64,000 nucleotides of DNA from Coriobacteriaceae bacterium (GCA_025992705.1 DAJPGJ010000001.1:1426001-1490000); one strand, 5' to 3'; positions 54,411 through 62,490 are shown, counted from the stretch's first letter. Numbers and translations are program-made. The notes: generated from the sequence alone by a model not told the origin.

Positions 54411-54782
54411 ATGATTCACGAAATCACCGACGAGAACTTCGAGACCGAGGTCATGGACGCGGATACGCCTTGCGTCATCGAATTCACCTCCGACTGGTGC
54501 GTGCTGTGCAAGGACATGGTCCCCTCGTTCGAGAAGGTCGCCGAAGAGCTCGGTGACAAGGTGAAGTTCTGCAGCGTGGACACCGGCAAGCAGCGCAAGC
54601 TGGGCATCACGTTTGCCGTCGGCTCGCTCCCCTACGTCGTCTACGTGGCAAACGGCGAGATGACTCCGCTCTTCGACGAGCTCGTCTCGGCGGACAGGTT
54701 GCGCGAGCGCGTGCAATTCATGCTCGACGGCGGCGAGGTCGCGACGACGCGCCCCGTCAACCTTGCGCATCTACACCGGTAG
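54411..54782 (+). CDS. Thioredoxin-like protein
   Basis: The 123-aa protein starts at ATG 54411 behind GGGAGAGGCC. It has a thioredoxin fold with ITDENFETEVMDADTPCVIEFTSDWCVLCKDM, giving the active site WCVLC (instead of WCGPC), and the cis-Pro loop VGSLPYVVYVANGE. The C-terminus is a short tail. A thiol-disulfide reductase or chaperone role is likely. The longer frame that starts at 54114 overlaps the acyltransferase gene and is not used. Confidence 0.85.
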   Translation: MIHEITDENFETEVMDADTPCVIEFTSDWCVLCKDMVPSFEKVAEELGDKVKFCSVDTGKQRKLGITFAVGSLPYVVYVANGEMTPLFDELVSADRLRERVQFMLDGGEVATTRPVNLAHLHR

Positions 54783-54787
54783 AGCAT

Positions 54788-54861
54788 GTCTCAGGGACGC
54801 TGTCTCAAAACATCGACATTTCTCTGGCTTTGGGCATCTTTTGAGACAGGGTGCCTGAGAC
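54788..54861. repeat. Inverted-repeat element after the thioredoxin gene
   Basis: GTCTCAGG (54788-54795) and TGTCTCAAAA (54801-54810) pair with TTTTGAGACA (54839-54848) and CCTGAGAC (54854-54861), separated by 5-nt mismatched blocks and a 28-nt loop. This looks like a small mobile-type palindromic element or transcript end. Confidence 0.7.
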
Positions 54862-54870
54862 GTCATCTCA

Positions 54871-54906
54871 AAAAAAAGACGGCACCCTCTAGGCAGGGTG
54901 CCGTCT
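54871..54906 (-). terminator. Terminator of redox locus B operon
   Basis: AGACGGCACCCT (54877-54888) and AGGGTGCCGTCT (54895-54906) form a perfect 12-bp stem with a 6-nt loop; on the minus strand a run of eight T follows. Confidence 0.92.
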
Positions 54907-54927
54907 TCGTTTCGCGCCATGTGCCAC

Positions 54928-55140
54928 CTACTGTCCCGGCGGCTTGTAGGCGGGCATGTCGTCACCATGCTCGGAGAGGTCGGACATGAAAAGATCCTCC
55001 ATGATGGTGTTGCGCGTGTTCCACGTCGCGCCAGTGATCGCGTCGACCACATCGGCGATCTCCTCGTCGGTGGCGATTACGATCTTCTGCGCCCGAACGC
55101 GTTCGGCATCGAAACCGGTCATGTCATGTCCCTCGGGCAC
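54928..55140 (-). CDS. Short FMN-binding-motif subunit (amber-split from the 4-TM protein)
   Basis: The 70-aa product starts at GTG 55140, six nt after AGGGG. Its core IADVVDAITGATWNTRNTIM matches the end of FMN_bind domains (vDAxSGATxTS), where ApbE attaches FMN to the second Thr of the motif. It lacks the rest of the domain. The frame continues upstream through GGG CTG ATC to TAG (55152-55150), the stop of the 4-TM protein, so one amber codon separates them; a CAG to TAG change would explain it. The protein may be made by reinitiation, by readthrough, or be a truncated remnant. Confidence 0.65.
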   Translation of the reverse strand: MPEGHDMTGFDAERVRAQKIVIATDEEIADVVDAITGATWNTRNTIMEDLFMSDLSEHGDDMPAYKPPGQ

Positions 55141-55149
55141 GATCAGCCC

Positions 55150-55698
55150 CTAGGCATTTGCCGAAGGGACCTTGGCGCCAGCCGCAGGTGCGGCGTCCTT
55201 GGCCTTCTTGGCACGCTCGCCGGTGATGACCGCCGCCAGACCACCCGCCGCCGGATCGCACAGGAAGGCCACGATGACGATCACGGGCCAGAACTGCAGG
55301 CACAGCGACACGAAACGGTCGAAGAGATTAGTCGCCATCATCTCGCCCGTAAGAGTCGAGACCGCCTCGACGTCCCCGACACCCGTCATGAACGCCGTCA
55401 TGACGATGCCCAGGAAGAACATGATCAGCGTGCTGAAGAACACGTTCTGGATCAGGCGAAACGCGACACTGCCCGGCTTCGCGTCATAGTACTGGGCGCA
55501 TGCCGCAGCGATGCGCGCGAGCGGGATCACGGCCGTCACGACGAACGACGTGATGAAGGCCACGAGGAAGCTCATCAGGAAGAACACCGGGTCGATGTGC
55601 GGCATGCCCTGCACGATGGTGAGGCACAGGCACAGTACCGCCGCGACAAACAGGGAGAAGAACAGCCCGTAGATTATGTAGTACTTCTTGCTATGCAT
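55150..55698 (-). CDS. Four-helix membrane subunit of locus B
   Basis: The 182-aa protein has four membrane helices (about residues 6-30, 37-66, 82-108 and 124-156) and a basic, Ala-rich tail (GERAKKAKDAAPAAGAK). The positive-inside rule places both ends in the cytoplasm. No family was recognised. Its position after the molybdoenzyme and 4Fe-4S genes suggests a membrane anchor or quinol-linked electron entry for the complex, though no heme-ligand pair is evident. The tail runs in frame, past a TAG, into the FMN-motif ORF. Confidence 0.75.
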   Translation of the reverse strand: MHSKKYYIIYGLFFSLFVAAVLCLCLTIVQGMPHIDPVFFLMSFLVAFITSFVVTAVIPLARIAAACAQYYDAKPGSVAFRLIQNVFFSTLIMFFLGIVMTAFMTGVGDVEAVSTLTGEMMATNLFDRFVSLCLQFWPVIVIVAFLCDPAAGGLAAVITGERAKKAKDAAPAAGAKVPSANA

Positions 55699-55770
55699 GA
55701 TGCACGCTCCTTAGAGGATGGGCGCGCCCTGGGGGGATGAGGGCGCACCCACTCGGCTGGTCGCTAAAGG

Positions 55771-56112
55771 CTAGTTCAGCACGAACATGGTCTTCTGCTT
55801 CTCGTCCATATGCTCGGCCAGCTCGGATACCGGGCCGAACTCGAGGCATTTGGACTGGCAATGCTGCACGCAGGTCGGAATCTTGCCCTTCCCGCGGCGA
55901 TCCGCGCAGGTGTCGCACTGCTTCGTCGGAATGGGCAGGTACGAGAACTGCCAGTTCTCCTCGGCCTCGTCGCCGATGACCCAGGGGCCGATCTTGACGA
56001 CCTTGATGCCGGTCTCGCCCACGGGCAGCCCATGCTCCATCTGACACGCGATCTCGCAGCTATGGCAGCCCGAGCACCACTGGGCGTCAACCAAAAGTCC
56101 GTATTTAGTCAT
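55771..56112 (-). CDS. 4Fe-4S ferredoxin-like partner subunit, locus B
   Basis: The 113-aa protein begins MTKYGLLVDAQWCSGCHSC and continues with C in EIACQ, CDTCADR, CVQHCQSKCLEFG: enough cysteines for two or three clusters. It is a clear relative of the locus A protein at 33494-33856 (same opening, same order of motifs). It lacks the last cysteine of that protein (MFVLN ending). Electron transfer to the catalytic subunit is the expected role. It starts 2 bp after the catalytic gene stops. Confidence 0.88.
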   Translation of the reverse strand: MTKYGLLVDAQWCSGCHSCEIACQMEHGLPVGETGIKVVKIGPWVIGDEAEENWQFSYLPIPTKQCDTCADRRGKGKIPTCVQHCQSKCLEFGPVSELAEHMDEKQKTMFVLN

Positions 56113-56114
56113 GG

Positions 56115-58349
56115 CTAGTTTCCTTCCTCAACCTTGTAGATCTTGCAGATGGAGCTCTTGTAGTTCGAGCCGAAACCGCTCTTGCCCGGAATCCACGGAA
56201 GCGTGTTGTTGATGTTCAGGTCGAACACGTCGTAGAACTTCTCGGGATCACCCTCGGGGAACCACCAGCCGTGATCGCAGGAGACGAGACGACGATCCAT
56301 GATGGGCGTGAGCTTGGCCTTGCGCTTGGCGCGGCCGAGCGGCCCTTCCATCCAGACCCAGTCGCCGTCCTTGATGCCGTACTTGGCGGCCGTATCCGGG
56401 TGAATCTCCATGAGCGGCCAGGGGCGATAGTGGCGCATGCGCTCGATCTGGCGATGCTCGGAGTGGAACATGCCCCAGAAGCGCGCACCCGAGGTCATGA
56501 CGAGCGGATACTCGTCCATGAGCTCCGGCGTGGAGCCGGGACCGGGCTCGGGCTCCTCGAAGTAGGGCAGCGGGTCGAGACCGGCGCGACTGTAGAAGTT
56601 ACTCCACAGCTCGATGCGACCCGTCGGGGTGTTGAAGCCGGGCTGGCCGTCAGAGCGCAGCATGCCCTTCTCGTAGCGGTAGTACTCGATGGGCTGATAG
56701 GCCGGAGCGACCTCTTGTAGCTCCTCGAAGGTCATGCCGGTGGGCTCGAGCATGTCGGTGAACATCTCGTCAACGTTATCCCAGGGCCAGCCATCCGGGT
56801 TCCAGCGCTTGCCGAGCTCGAGGTTGATCTGCATGTCGGACTTCGTCTCGCCGATGTCGACGATCTTGTTGATGGTCGATCCGCGCTGGGCACCCGAGAT
56901 GAAGGCCAGACCGTTGCGCTCGGCGAAGGTCTGCGCGGGCAGCACCACGTCGGCCAGGGCCTCGATGGTCGGCGTCCTGAACAGGTCGACCACGACGATG
57001 AAGTCGAGCTTGCTGAGGGCCTTGTAGAGCCTCTGCGGGTCGGCACCCATGCAGGCCAGCGGATTGGTGGTCTGCAGCCAGGCACCATGGATCTCATAGG
57101 GGTCTCCGGTCTCGATGGTCTTGACCGTCTCGTCGGGCTGGGACACGGCGAAGCCGAAGTTGTAGAGCGGGTAGTCCTGGATGCCGATGCGCTTCTTCTC
57201 CTGCTCCGGCCCCAGCAGCTCGCGACCCCAGCCGCCGGCAACGGAGAGGATTTCGGGGGCGACGATCATGCCGCCCGGACGCTCCATGTTGCCCGTGATC
57301 TCCCACAGCGCCAGGATGGCCTGGCCGGCGGGCATGGCCTCGCGTGTCATGTCGACGGCGACGCCCCACTGCAGCGTGGAGTTCTTGGCCTTGCCGAGCA
57401 TACGGGCGGCCGCGACGATTTTGTCGGCGGGCACCCAGGTGATCTCGGCGACCTTCTCCGGCGGGAACTCGGCGGCGCGAGCCTTGAGCTCGTCGAAGCC
57501 GTAGCACCACTTGTCGACGAACTCGTGGTCGTACAGGTCCTCCTTGATGATGACATCCATCATCGACAGCGCGAGCGCGGCATCGGTGCCGGGACGCACG
57601 CGCAAATGCAGATCGGACTTGGTGGCAAGCCACGTGACCTTGGGGTCGACCGTTACGATCTTCATGCCACGCTTCATGAGGTCGATGACCCAGTGACCGT
57701 AGAAGCCCTCGAGATTCGACTTGAGCGGATAGTTGCCCCAGATGAACATAACCTCGGGAACCTCGTAGTCGGGATGGTCGTAGCGCTCGGGGAACTGCTG
57801 CGCGCAGTCGGGAATCCACGGCGCGCCGGTGGTGGCGGCCATACCGGCGATGCGTGGCAGGTAGCAGGCTTGGCCGGAGAGGAAGCCCGTGTAGTTGGGA
57901 GAGCCGAACGACCACGCCAGGCGCGTGATGTAGGCGGCGATGTCACGGCCGGTGCCCTGCGCGAAGACGACCGACTCGGCGCCGTACTTCTCCTTCATAT
58001 CCATGAACTTCTCGGTGATGAGGTCATACGCCTCATCCCAGCTGATGCGCTCCCACTTGTCCTTGCCGCGGTCCTTCGGGTCGCGCTTCATCGGATACAG
58101 CAGGCGCTTCTCGTGGTTCGTCACCTCGGGTGCGTCCAAGCAGCGCATGCACAGACGACCCTCGGTCCACGGGTCCTCCGGGTCGCCCTCGCACTTGACG
58201 AACTTGCCCTCCTGGTCCGTGTACATGATGACGCCGCAGCCCATGTGGCAGCCAGGGCCGGTCCAGGCGCAGCCGCGCGTGACGTTCAAGTCCCCTTCCT
58301 CGTACTTGAACGGCCGCTCGTGCTCCACGGTCTTGTACTTCTCGCTCAT
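56115..58349 (-). CDS. Cytoplasmic molybdopterin oxidoreductase, locus B
   Basis: From ATG 58349 (behind GGGAGGAAGGT) this is a 744-aa catalytic subunit. It has no export signal. The 4Fe-4S region has C27, C34, C38 and C67 (plus C70). Cofactor loops include GTGRDIAAYI, SGQACYLPR (C162, a possible metal ligand), TVDPKVTWLAT and RPGGMI; the C-terminal domain ends near SYKSS-like GSNYKSSIC. It is about 80 residues shorter than the locus A enzyme and diverged from it, so it probably has another substrate. The divergent LuxR gene is the likely regulator. A cytoplasmic reductive or transhydroxylase-like activity on an organic substrate is inferred. Confidence 0.86.
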   Translation of the reverse strand: MSEKYKTVEHERPFKYEEGDLNVTRGCAWTGPGCHMGCGVIMYTDQEGKFVKCEGDPEDPWTEGRLCMRCLDAPEVTNHEKRLLYPMKRDPKDRGKDKWERISWDEAYDLITEKFMDMKEKYGAESVVFAQGTGRDIAAYITRLAWSFGSPNYTGFLSGQACYLPRIAGMAATTGAPWIPDCAQQFPERYDHPDYEVPEVMFIWGNYPLKSNLEGFYGHWVIDLMKRGMKIVTVDPKVTWLATKSDLHLRVRPGTDAALALSMMDVIIKEDLYDHEFVDKWCYGFDELKARAAEFPPEKVAEITWVPADKIVAAARMLGKAKNSTLQWGVAVDMTREAMPAGQAILALWEITGNMERPGGMIVAPEILSVAGGWGRELLGPEQEKKRIGIQDYPLYNFGFAVSQPDETVKTIETGDPYEIHGAWLQTTNPLACMGADPQRLYKALSKLDFIVVVDLFRTPTIEALADVVLPAQTFAERNGLAFISGAQRGSTINKIVDIGETKSDMQINLELGKRWNPDGWPWDNVDEMFTDMLEPTGMTFEELQEVAPAYQPIEYYRYEKGMLRSDGQPGFNTPTGRIELWSNFYSRAGLDPLPYFEEPEPGPGSTPELMDEYPLVMTSGARFWGMFHSEHRQIERMRHYRPWPLMEIHPDTAAKYGIKDGDWVWMEGPLGRAKRKAKLTPIMDRRLVSCDHGWWFPEGDPEKFYDVFDLNINNTLPWIPGKSGFGSNYKSSICKIYKVEEGN

Positions 58350-58553
58350 ACCTTCCTCCCGTCTCGTGATGTGCGAATGGGACTTCACGTGACGGCAACC
58401 GCATGCCTTGGCATGCTGTTGCAAACAGGCGACCCCATCCGCTACGCTTGAGAGGAAGGCTATGGAGCGCGGACGTTTTACGCCATCAGTAAAAACGCTG
58501 AAACTTTGTTCCGGCTATCGCGACTTTAAGCATATGCGCCACCTGGAGGACCT

Positions 58554-60032
58554 ATGAAAGAAAGTATGAATGACGCCGTTGAGCCCGCTCAAGGCATCAA
58601 CTTCTCGAGTCTCTTCATGGCAGCGTGTGGGTTCGCACTCTACTGGGCATGCTTCTTCACGATGCTGATGCGCAACTCCTTCATGGACGCCGCAATCGAA
58701 GAGCTCTGGTACCACTTGTACCTGAGAATCGTCTTCTTGGTGGGTTCGGCGATCATGTGCATCGTGATTGCGAACAAGGCCGACTGGTTCTCTTCCGAGC
58801 GTGGACGACGCCTGCAAAAGGCCGGCATACTGCTATTCTCCGCTGTTGCAGCCATATCGTCGTTTACGGCCTACACGCTCGAAGCTCCCCTCCCCCTCGC
58901 TTTCGATTTCTTTGCCTGGTCCCTGGCGGGCATGGGGCTAGCCTGCCTGCTCATGATCTGGATTGAGCTCATCGCCGCGCTCGACCGCAAGGCCTGCGCA
59001 ACGGTGCTCGTAGCTTCGATGGCACTCGGCGCACCCACGTACCTGATCATGAATCTGCTTCCGTTCCCGTTCAATATCGGCATGCTCTGCTTGTGTCCAC
59101 TTGCGAGCCTTGGCATTTTGGAGATGCTCGAGCATGATACAAACATCGTCATGCCAGCGTTTGTTCCACTGGAAGAATCGCGAAAGAAGACACGCCTTAC
59201 CCTGCTTTTTAAGATTGTTTGCGTAGCCTATGGCATCGTTTTTGGCGTCGGCATCGGTGCAACCACGCAGTTTGGCGAAAGCAATCTGCTGCTGGGTGGC
59301 ATCACGCTCGTCCTTATCACAGGTGCGGGGGCTGCCTGGCTCGTCCTACGCACAATGCCCGACCTTGCACGCCGCATGAGCAGCTTCAGACTTCTCTTTC
59401 CCGTCTTGATCGTCGCGCTCATACCAATGTCGTTTTTGCAAGGTCCCGCCGCTGCATCCTGCAACATGCTCTTACTCGGTTGCTATGTCTTTTTCGAGGC
59501 GCTTGATATCGAGCTCGCGCTCGACATCGCGCGCACACGCAAAGCCCCACGTCTGTACCTCGTGGGATTGACCCAGGCATGCCTCTACATCGGCCTGCTG
59601 ATTGGACACGCCATTGGACTTGCTGTGACCTCGTCGGGCGTCATGGATTACGCGATGCTCTCGATGGCAGCGCTCGCTCTTGTCGTGCTGCTTGCCGTCA
59701 TCATCACCTTCGCCCCTCTCTCCCCGCTTGCAGAACCAGTTATCAAGCGGAGCGAATCGGCAGATGCAGACGAAGAGAGCGACACCAATGACACCTGGCA
59801 GGCGCATTGCGAACGCGTCGCCAAAGATGCAGGGCTTTCCGCTCGCGAAACGGAGGTGTTCATGTTGCTGGCAAAGGGTCGTGGCGTCGAGCACATCCAG
59901 AACAAGCTGTGCATCTCGGGACACACCGTAAGAACGCACGTCTACAACATCTACCGCAAGATGGGAATCAACTCACGCGAGGAGCTCCTGGATGCCGTCG
60001 AGCAGGAACAGGCAAACCGCAAGGCGGAGTAA
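58554..60032 (+). CDS. Membrane-spanning LuxR-family regulator
   Basis: The 492-aa protein has about twelve membrane helices arranged like an MFS protein (residues about 15-395), then a cytoplasmic linker and a C-terminal LuxR helix-turn-helix (GLSARETEVFMLLAKGRGVEHIQNKL, then SGHTVRTHVYNIYRKMGINSREEL). Regulators of this build are abundant in Eggerthella and relatives, where some control neighbouring molybdoenzyme genes in response to the enzyme's substrate. It is divergent from the locus B catalytic gene with 204 bp between starts. ATG 58554 follows GGAGGACCT. Confidence 0.9.
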   Translation: MKESMNDAVEPAQGINFSSLFMAACGFALYWACFFTMLMRNSFMDAAIEELWYHLYLRIVFLVGSAIMCIVIANKADWFSSERGRRLQKAGILLFSAVAAISSFTAYTLEAPLPLAFDFFAWSLAGMGLACLLMIWIELIAALDRKACATVLVASMALGAPTYLIMNLLPFPFNIGMLCLCPLASLGILEMLEHDTNIVMPAFVPLEESRKKTRLTLLFKIVCVAYGIVFGVGIGATTQFGESNLLLGGITLVLITGAGAAWLVLRTMPDLARRMSSFRLLFPVLIVALIPMSFLQGPAAASCNMLLLGCYVFFEALDIELALDIARTRKAPRLYLVGLTQACLYIGLLIGHAIGLAVTSSGVMDYAMLSMAALALVVLLAVIITFAPLSPLAEPVIKRSESADADEESDTNDTWQAHCERVAKDAGLSARETEVFMLLAKGRGVEHIQNKLCISGHTVRTHVYNIYRKMGINSREELLDAVEQEQANRKAE

Positions 60033-60036
60033 GGGG

Positions 60037-60303
60037 TCACCTCTCCCCGTAGTGATACCGACATGAGGCGATTTCGATGTTTGTCCCCACAACTCGATAG
60101 ACGAGCCTGTTACATTCGTCGATGCGACGTGACCAGAGACCAGACAGGTCACCACGGAGTGGTTCGGGCCTGCCAATCCCAGCAGACAGGCCATTTCGCT
60201 CGATATCCTTTATGAGCAGGTTGATTCTCTTGAGGGTCTTGCGATCCTGCGTTTGCCACCAGACGTAGTCTTCCCAAGCTTCGGGTGCCCAGACCTTATT
60301 CAT
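60037..60303 (-). CDS. yoeB: Txe/YoeB-family toxin
   Basis: The 88-aa protein has the YoeB fold signature: WAPEAWEDYVWWQTQDRKTLKRINLLIKDI, then GIGRPEPLRGDLSGLWSRRIDECNRLVYRV and the ending IASCRYHYGER with the catalytic-region Arg, His and Tyr. YoeB cuts mRNA in the ribosome A site. The start overlaps the antitoxin stop by 8 nt. The length is normal. Confidence 0.92.
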   Translation of the reverse strand: MNKVWAPEAWEDYVWWQTQDRKTLKRINLLIKDIERNGLSAGIGRPEPLRGDLSGLWSRRIDECNRLVYRVVGTNIEIASCRYHYGER

Positions 60304-60553
60304 CGTCCACCAGCTCGTGAACGATACCGTGCCCCTCGTCGAGCGACGCTACGCCACGTCTGATGTGATCCAGATTCTCTCTGCTGTAGAAGGGATCGTA
60401 CGAGACCTCGAAGGGGATGCGATGCTCGCGGCCCATCTTCTTGGCGAAGATGTTGAATGCCGTGCTCATGCTCATGCCAAGCTCCTTGCATGCGATTTCC
60501 ATGTCGCGTTTGACGTCCTCGTCCATGCGGACGTTTACCATCGTGCTCGCCAC
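60296..60553 (-). CDS. RelB/DinJ-family antitoxin
   Basis: The 85-aa protein has an N-terminal ribbon-helix-helix (STMVNVRMDEDVKRDMEIACKELGMSMSTAFNIFAKK; core MVNVRMDEDVKRDMEIAC) that binds DNA, and a C-terminal toxin-binding helix (SRENLDHIRRGVASLDEG). Partner of the YoeB toxin. The promoter region carries several inverted repeats, as expected for autoregulation. Confidence 0.9.
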   Translation of the reverse strand: MASTMVNVRMDEDVKRDMEIACKELGMSMSTAFNIFAKKMGREHRIPFEVSYDPFYSRENLDHIRRGVASLDEGHGIVHELVDDE

Positions 60554-60561
60554 TGCATGCC

Positions 60562-60658
60562 CTTTCTCCCTAAGAGAAAGTATAATGAGCAGATGAAAGA
60601 ATGTAAAGACAATCGCTTTACATTGTATATACGAATTTACTTGAAAAGATTCATCTGC
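60562..60658 (-). promoter_or_regulatory. Promoter and operators of the YoeB/RelB module
   Basis: On the minus strand TTTACA (60607-60602) and TATACT (60584-60579) are 17 bp apart. AATGTAAAG/CTTTACATT (60600-60608 and 60616-60624) covers the -35. A wider pair GCAGATGAA/TTCATCTGC (60589-60597 and 60650-60658) encloses it. CTTTCTC/GAGAAAG (60562-60580) is a leader hairpin. Confidence 0.75.
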
Positions 60659-60667
60659 AACACGGGG

Positions 60668-61462
60668 TTAAATCGAGACAAGACGGCGTTGGCGCGCGAC
60701 ATGCACGACGGCGACATGACCTTCGCGGGCAATCGTGTCTTGCAGCGTTGCGGCGGGAAGCTCGTAGTCGTTGTTGTTCTCGGACACGTGCATGGCGATG
60801 ACCGCTTCGAACCCGTCATGCAGCAGGCTTGCGAGCTCGGCGGCTGCCTGCTCGTTGGAGAGATGCCCGCGCTCCGAGGCGATGCGACGCTTGAGTGGAT
60901 ACGGATACGGCCCCTCGGCGAGCATCTTCGGATCATGGTTTGCCTCGATCGCGAGAAGACGACACCCGCCCAGCGCCTCATGCGCCTGCGGCGTCACGAC
61001 GCCCGTGTCAGTCACGTAGCCGATCGCGTCGTCACCGCATTCGACGCGAAAGCCGAAGGACTGCGCCGCATCATGCGAGGTGGCAAACGCGTAAACCGCG
61101 AATCCGGCAAGGTCAAGCCCGTCACCGGCGGCAAAGGAGGCAATATCGCAGAGACCCTGCTCGAGCAGTTCGCCGATATCGCGGCTAGCATCGCGCACGG
61201 CATCGCTCACGTGGATTGTCGGGTGCACACCGAGCTTGGCAAGCCCCCGGTAGACCACCCCGAGCCCCTTGGTGTGGTCGGTATGCTCGTGCGTGATAAG
61301 GACGCCCCTCAGCCGCCGCAAATCGAAGCCCGCCTCGTCGCAGCGGGTGAAGAAGTCGCGCTTGCAGATGCCGCAGTCGATGAGCAGGCCCTCGCCCGTC
61401 GCGACGTTCTCGACGATGGCAGCGTTGCCCTTCGACCCGCTCGCGAGCACGTGAAGCCGCAT
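60668..61462 (-). CDS. MBL-fold hydrolase, YycJ/WalJ-like
   Basis: The 264-aa form starting at ATG 61462 begins exactly with the family start MRLHVLASGSKGNAAIVE. GTG 61489, with GGGAT upstream, is an alternative start. The metal-binding HEHTDH motif (LITHEHTDHTKGL) and the later Asp and His (IGYVTDTGV, IEANHD, AMHVSENNND) are complete. Family members are metal-dependent phosphodiesterase- or exonuclease-like enzymes linked to DNA repair or cell-wall signalling (YycJ). The nitroreductase gene starts shortly upstream, on the same strand. Confidence 0.85.
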   Translation of the reverse strand: MRLHVLASGSKGNAAIVENVATGEGLLIDCGICKRDFFTRCDEAGFDLRRLRGVLITHEHTDHTKGLGVVYRGLAKLGVHPTIHVSDAVRDASRDIGELLEQGLCDIASFAAGDGLDLAGFAVYAFATSHDAAQSFGFRVECGDDAIGYVTDTGVVTPQAHEALGGCRLLAIEANHDPKMLAEGPYPYPLKRRIASERGHLSNEQAAAELASLLHDGFEAVIAMHVSENNNDYELPAATLQDTIAREGHVAVVHVARQRRLVSI

Positions 61463-61510
61463 GCGCGCATCATTCGTCCGCTGTGTCACGTTGTCATCCC
61501 GCAAGCTTCG

Positions 61511-62014
61511 CTATATCCAGCGAACGCGTGACATGTCGAAACGCTTGGGGCTGCGCGGTTCGAGCATCTCCTTGGGATGTCCGACGGCGATGAGCGCAAA
61601 GGGGATGCAGCCGTCTTCTGCCCCGATGACCTTAGCGACGGCCTCGATGCGGTCTTGCTCGGGATAGATGCCCAGCCATACGGCACCCAACCCCAGTGTC
61701 TGCGCCTCGAGCAGGATGTTCTCCGCGCAAGCCGACATGTCCAGGGGAACGCAGCCCTCGAAGCGCTTCTCGCCACCCGATACGCACGGCACGATAACGA
61801 GATCGCACTTGCCTGCGGGGTGCGCATACGGGCTGCATGCGGCAAGCTCTTCCTTTACCTGCGGATCACGCGTGAGAACGAACTCCCATGGCTGCTGGTT
61901 GCCCGCCGACGGAGCCGCCATCGCGGCCTCCATCAGCCGCTCGACCTGCTCGTCACTCACCGGCTCGTCGGTGAACTCCCTGATGCTCACACGCGTGAAA
62001 ATCGCATCTTCCAT
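61511..62014 (-). CDS. Nitroreductase-family flavoprotein
   Basis: The 167-aa protein has the nitroreductase start IFTRVSIREFTDEPVSDEQVERLMEAAMAAPSAGNQQPWEF (core RVSIREF, SAGNQQPWEF) and the later motifs NILLEAQTLGLGAVWLGIYP and IALIAVGHPKE. These enzymes use FMN and NAD(P)H to reduce nitro groups, quinones or other compounds. ATG 62014 follows GGAGCAAGCC. It is compact, as in clostridial and coriobacterial members. Confidence 0.92.
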   Translation of the reverse strand: MEDAIFTRVSIREFTDEPVSDEQVERLMEAAMAAPSAGNQQPWEFVLTRDPQVKEELAACSPYAHPAGKCDLVIVPCVSGGEKRFEGCVPLDMSACAENILLEAQTLGLGAVWLGIYPEQDRIEAVAKVIGAEDGCIPFALIAVGHPKEMLEPRSPKRFDMSRVRWI

Positions 62015-62056
62015 GGCTTGCTCCCTTCACTCGCTTGCTCCTGTCAGTTTACTACC

Positions 62057-62187
62057 TCAGCTGCTCGCGAGCTCGTCGAGCGCATCGCCGGTGACCCGGT
62101 AGACCGTCCGCTCGTCCATCGGCTTGGCACCAAGTAACAGGTAGAAGCCGATGGATGGCCCATTCCAATCCAGACAAATGTTGCCGG
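62057..62187 (-). pseudogene. C-terminal remnant of a GNAT acetyltransferase
   Basis: The translation NICLDWNGPSIGFYLLLGAK followed by PMDERTVYRVTGDALDELASS matches the last 40 residues of GNAT enzymes (W-N-x-P-S-I-x-F-Y-x-x-L-G-A). Nothing of the N-terminal acetyl-CoA domain is left; the sequence runs directly into the stop of the TfoX-N gene. There is no start codon with a ribosome site. Confidence 0.75.
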
Positions 62188-62199
62188 GGCAGCTTTGCC

Positions 62200-62490
62200 T
62201 TATTTCCCACGCAGGGTCTCGAAGACGTCCGTGAGGAAGCTGGGATCTTCCGAATCCACGACAACCATCATCGTCTTCGAGCCTTCGTAGGGCAGTCTGC
62301 GCTGCGCGTCCAGGAAGAACGCATCCAAACACTCGAAGGGCTTGAGCAGCAGCTCGTCATCGTAGATTCCGCCGACGACCACATCATCGAGGTAGACGAT
62401 GTACTCGCCCATCATCTTGCGCGTCCTGATGCCATCGACGCCCGCGAGCAGCTCCAGCACGTAGTCGTGGTACTCCTGCGATGAGGCCAT
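62200..62490 (-). CDS. TfoX N-terminal-domain protein
   Basis: The 96-aa protein starts at ATG 62490 behind GGGGGAGGGCAC. It shows the TfoX_N pattern: YVLELLAGVDGIRTRKMMGEYIVYLDDVVVGGIYDDELLLKPF. The C-terminal TfoX domain is absent, as in many Gram-positive single-domain members with no known role. The GNAT remnant is fused to its 3' side by what looks like a deletion. Confidence 0.85.
   Translation of the reverse strand: MASSQEYHDYVLELLAGVDGIRTRKMMGEYIVYLDDVVVGGIYDDELLLKPFECLDAFFLDAQRRLPYEGSKTMMVVVDSEDPSFLTDVFETLRGK

Noticed and set aside
55150..55152. Pyrrolysine or other recoding at the amber codon
   Set aside because: No pyl gene or suppressor tRNA is visible in the window, and other genes here end in TAG normally (for example 11341, 33856, 54300). 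Mutation or reinitiation is simpler.
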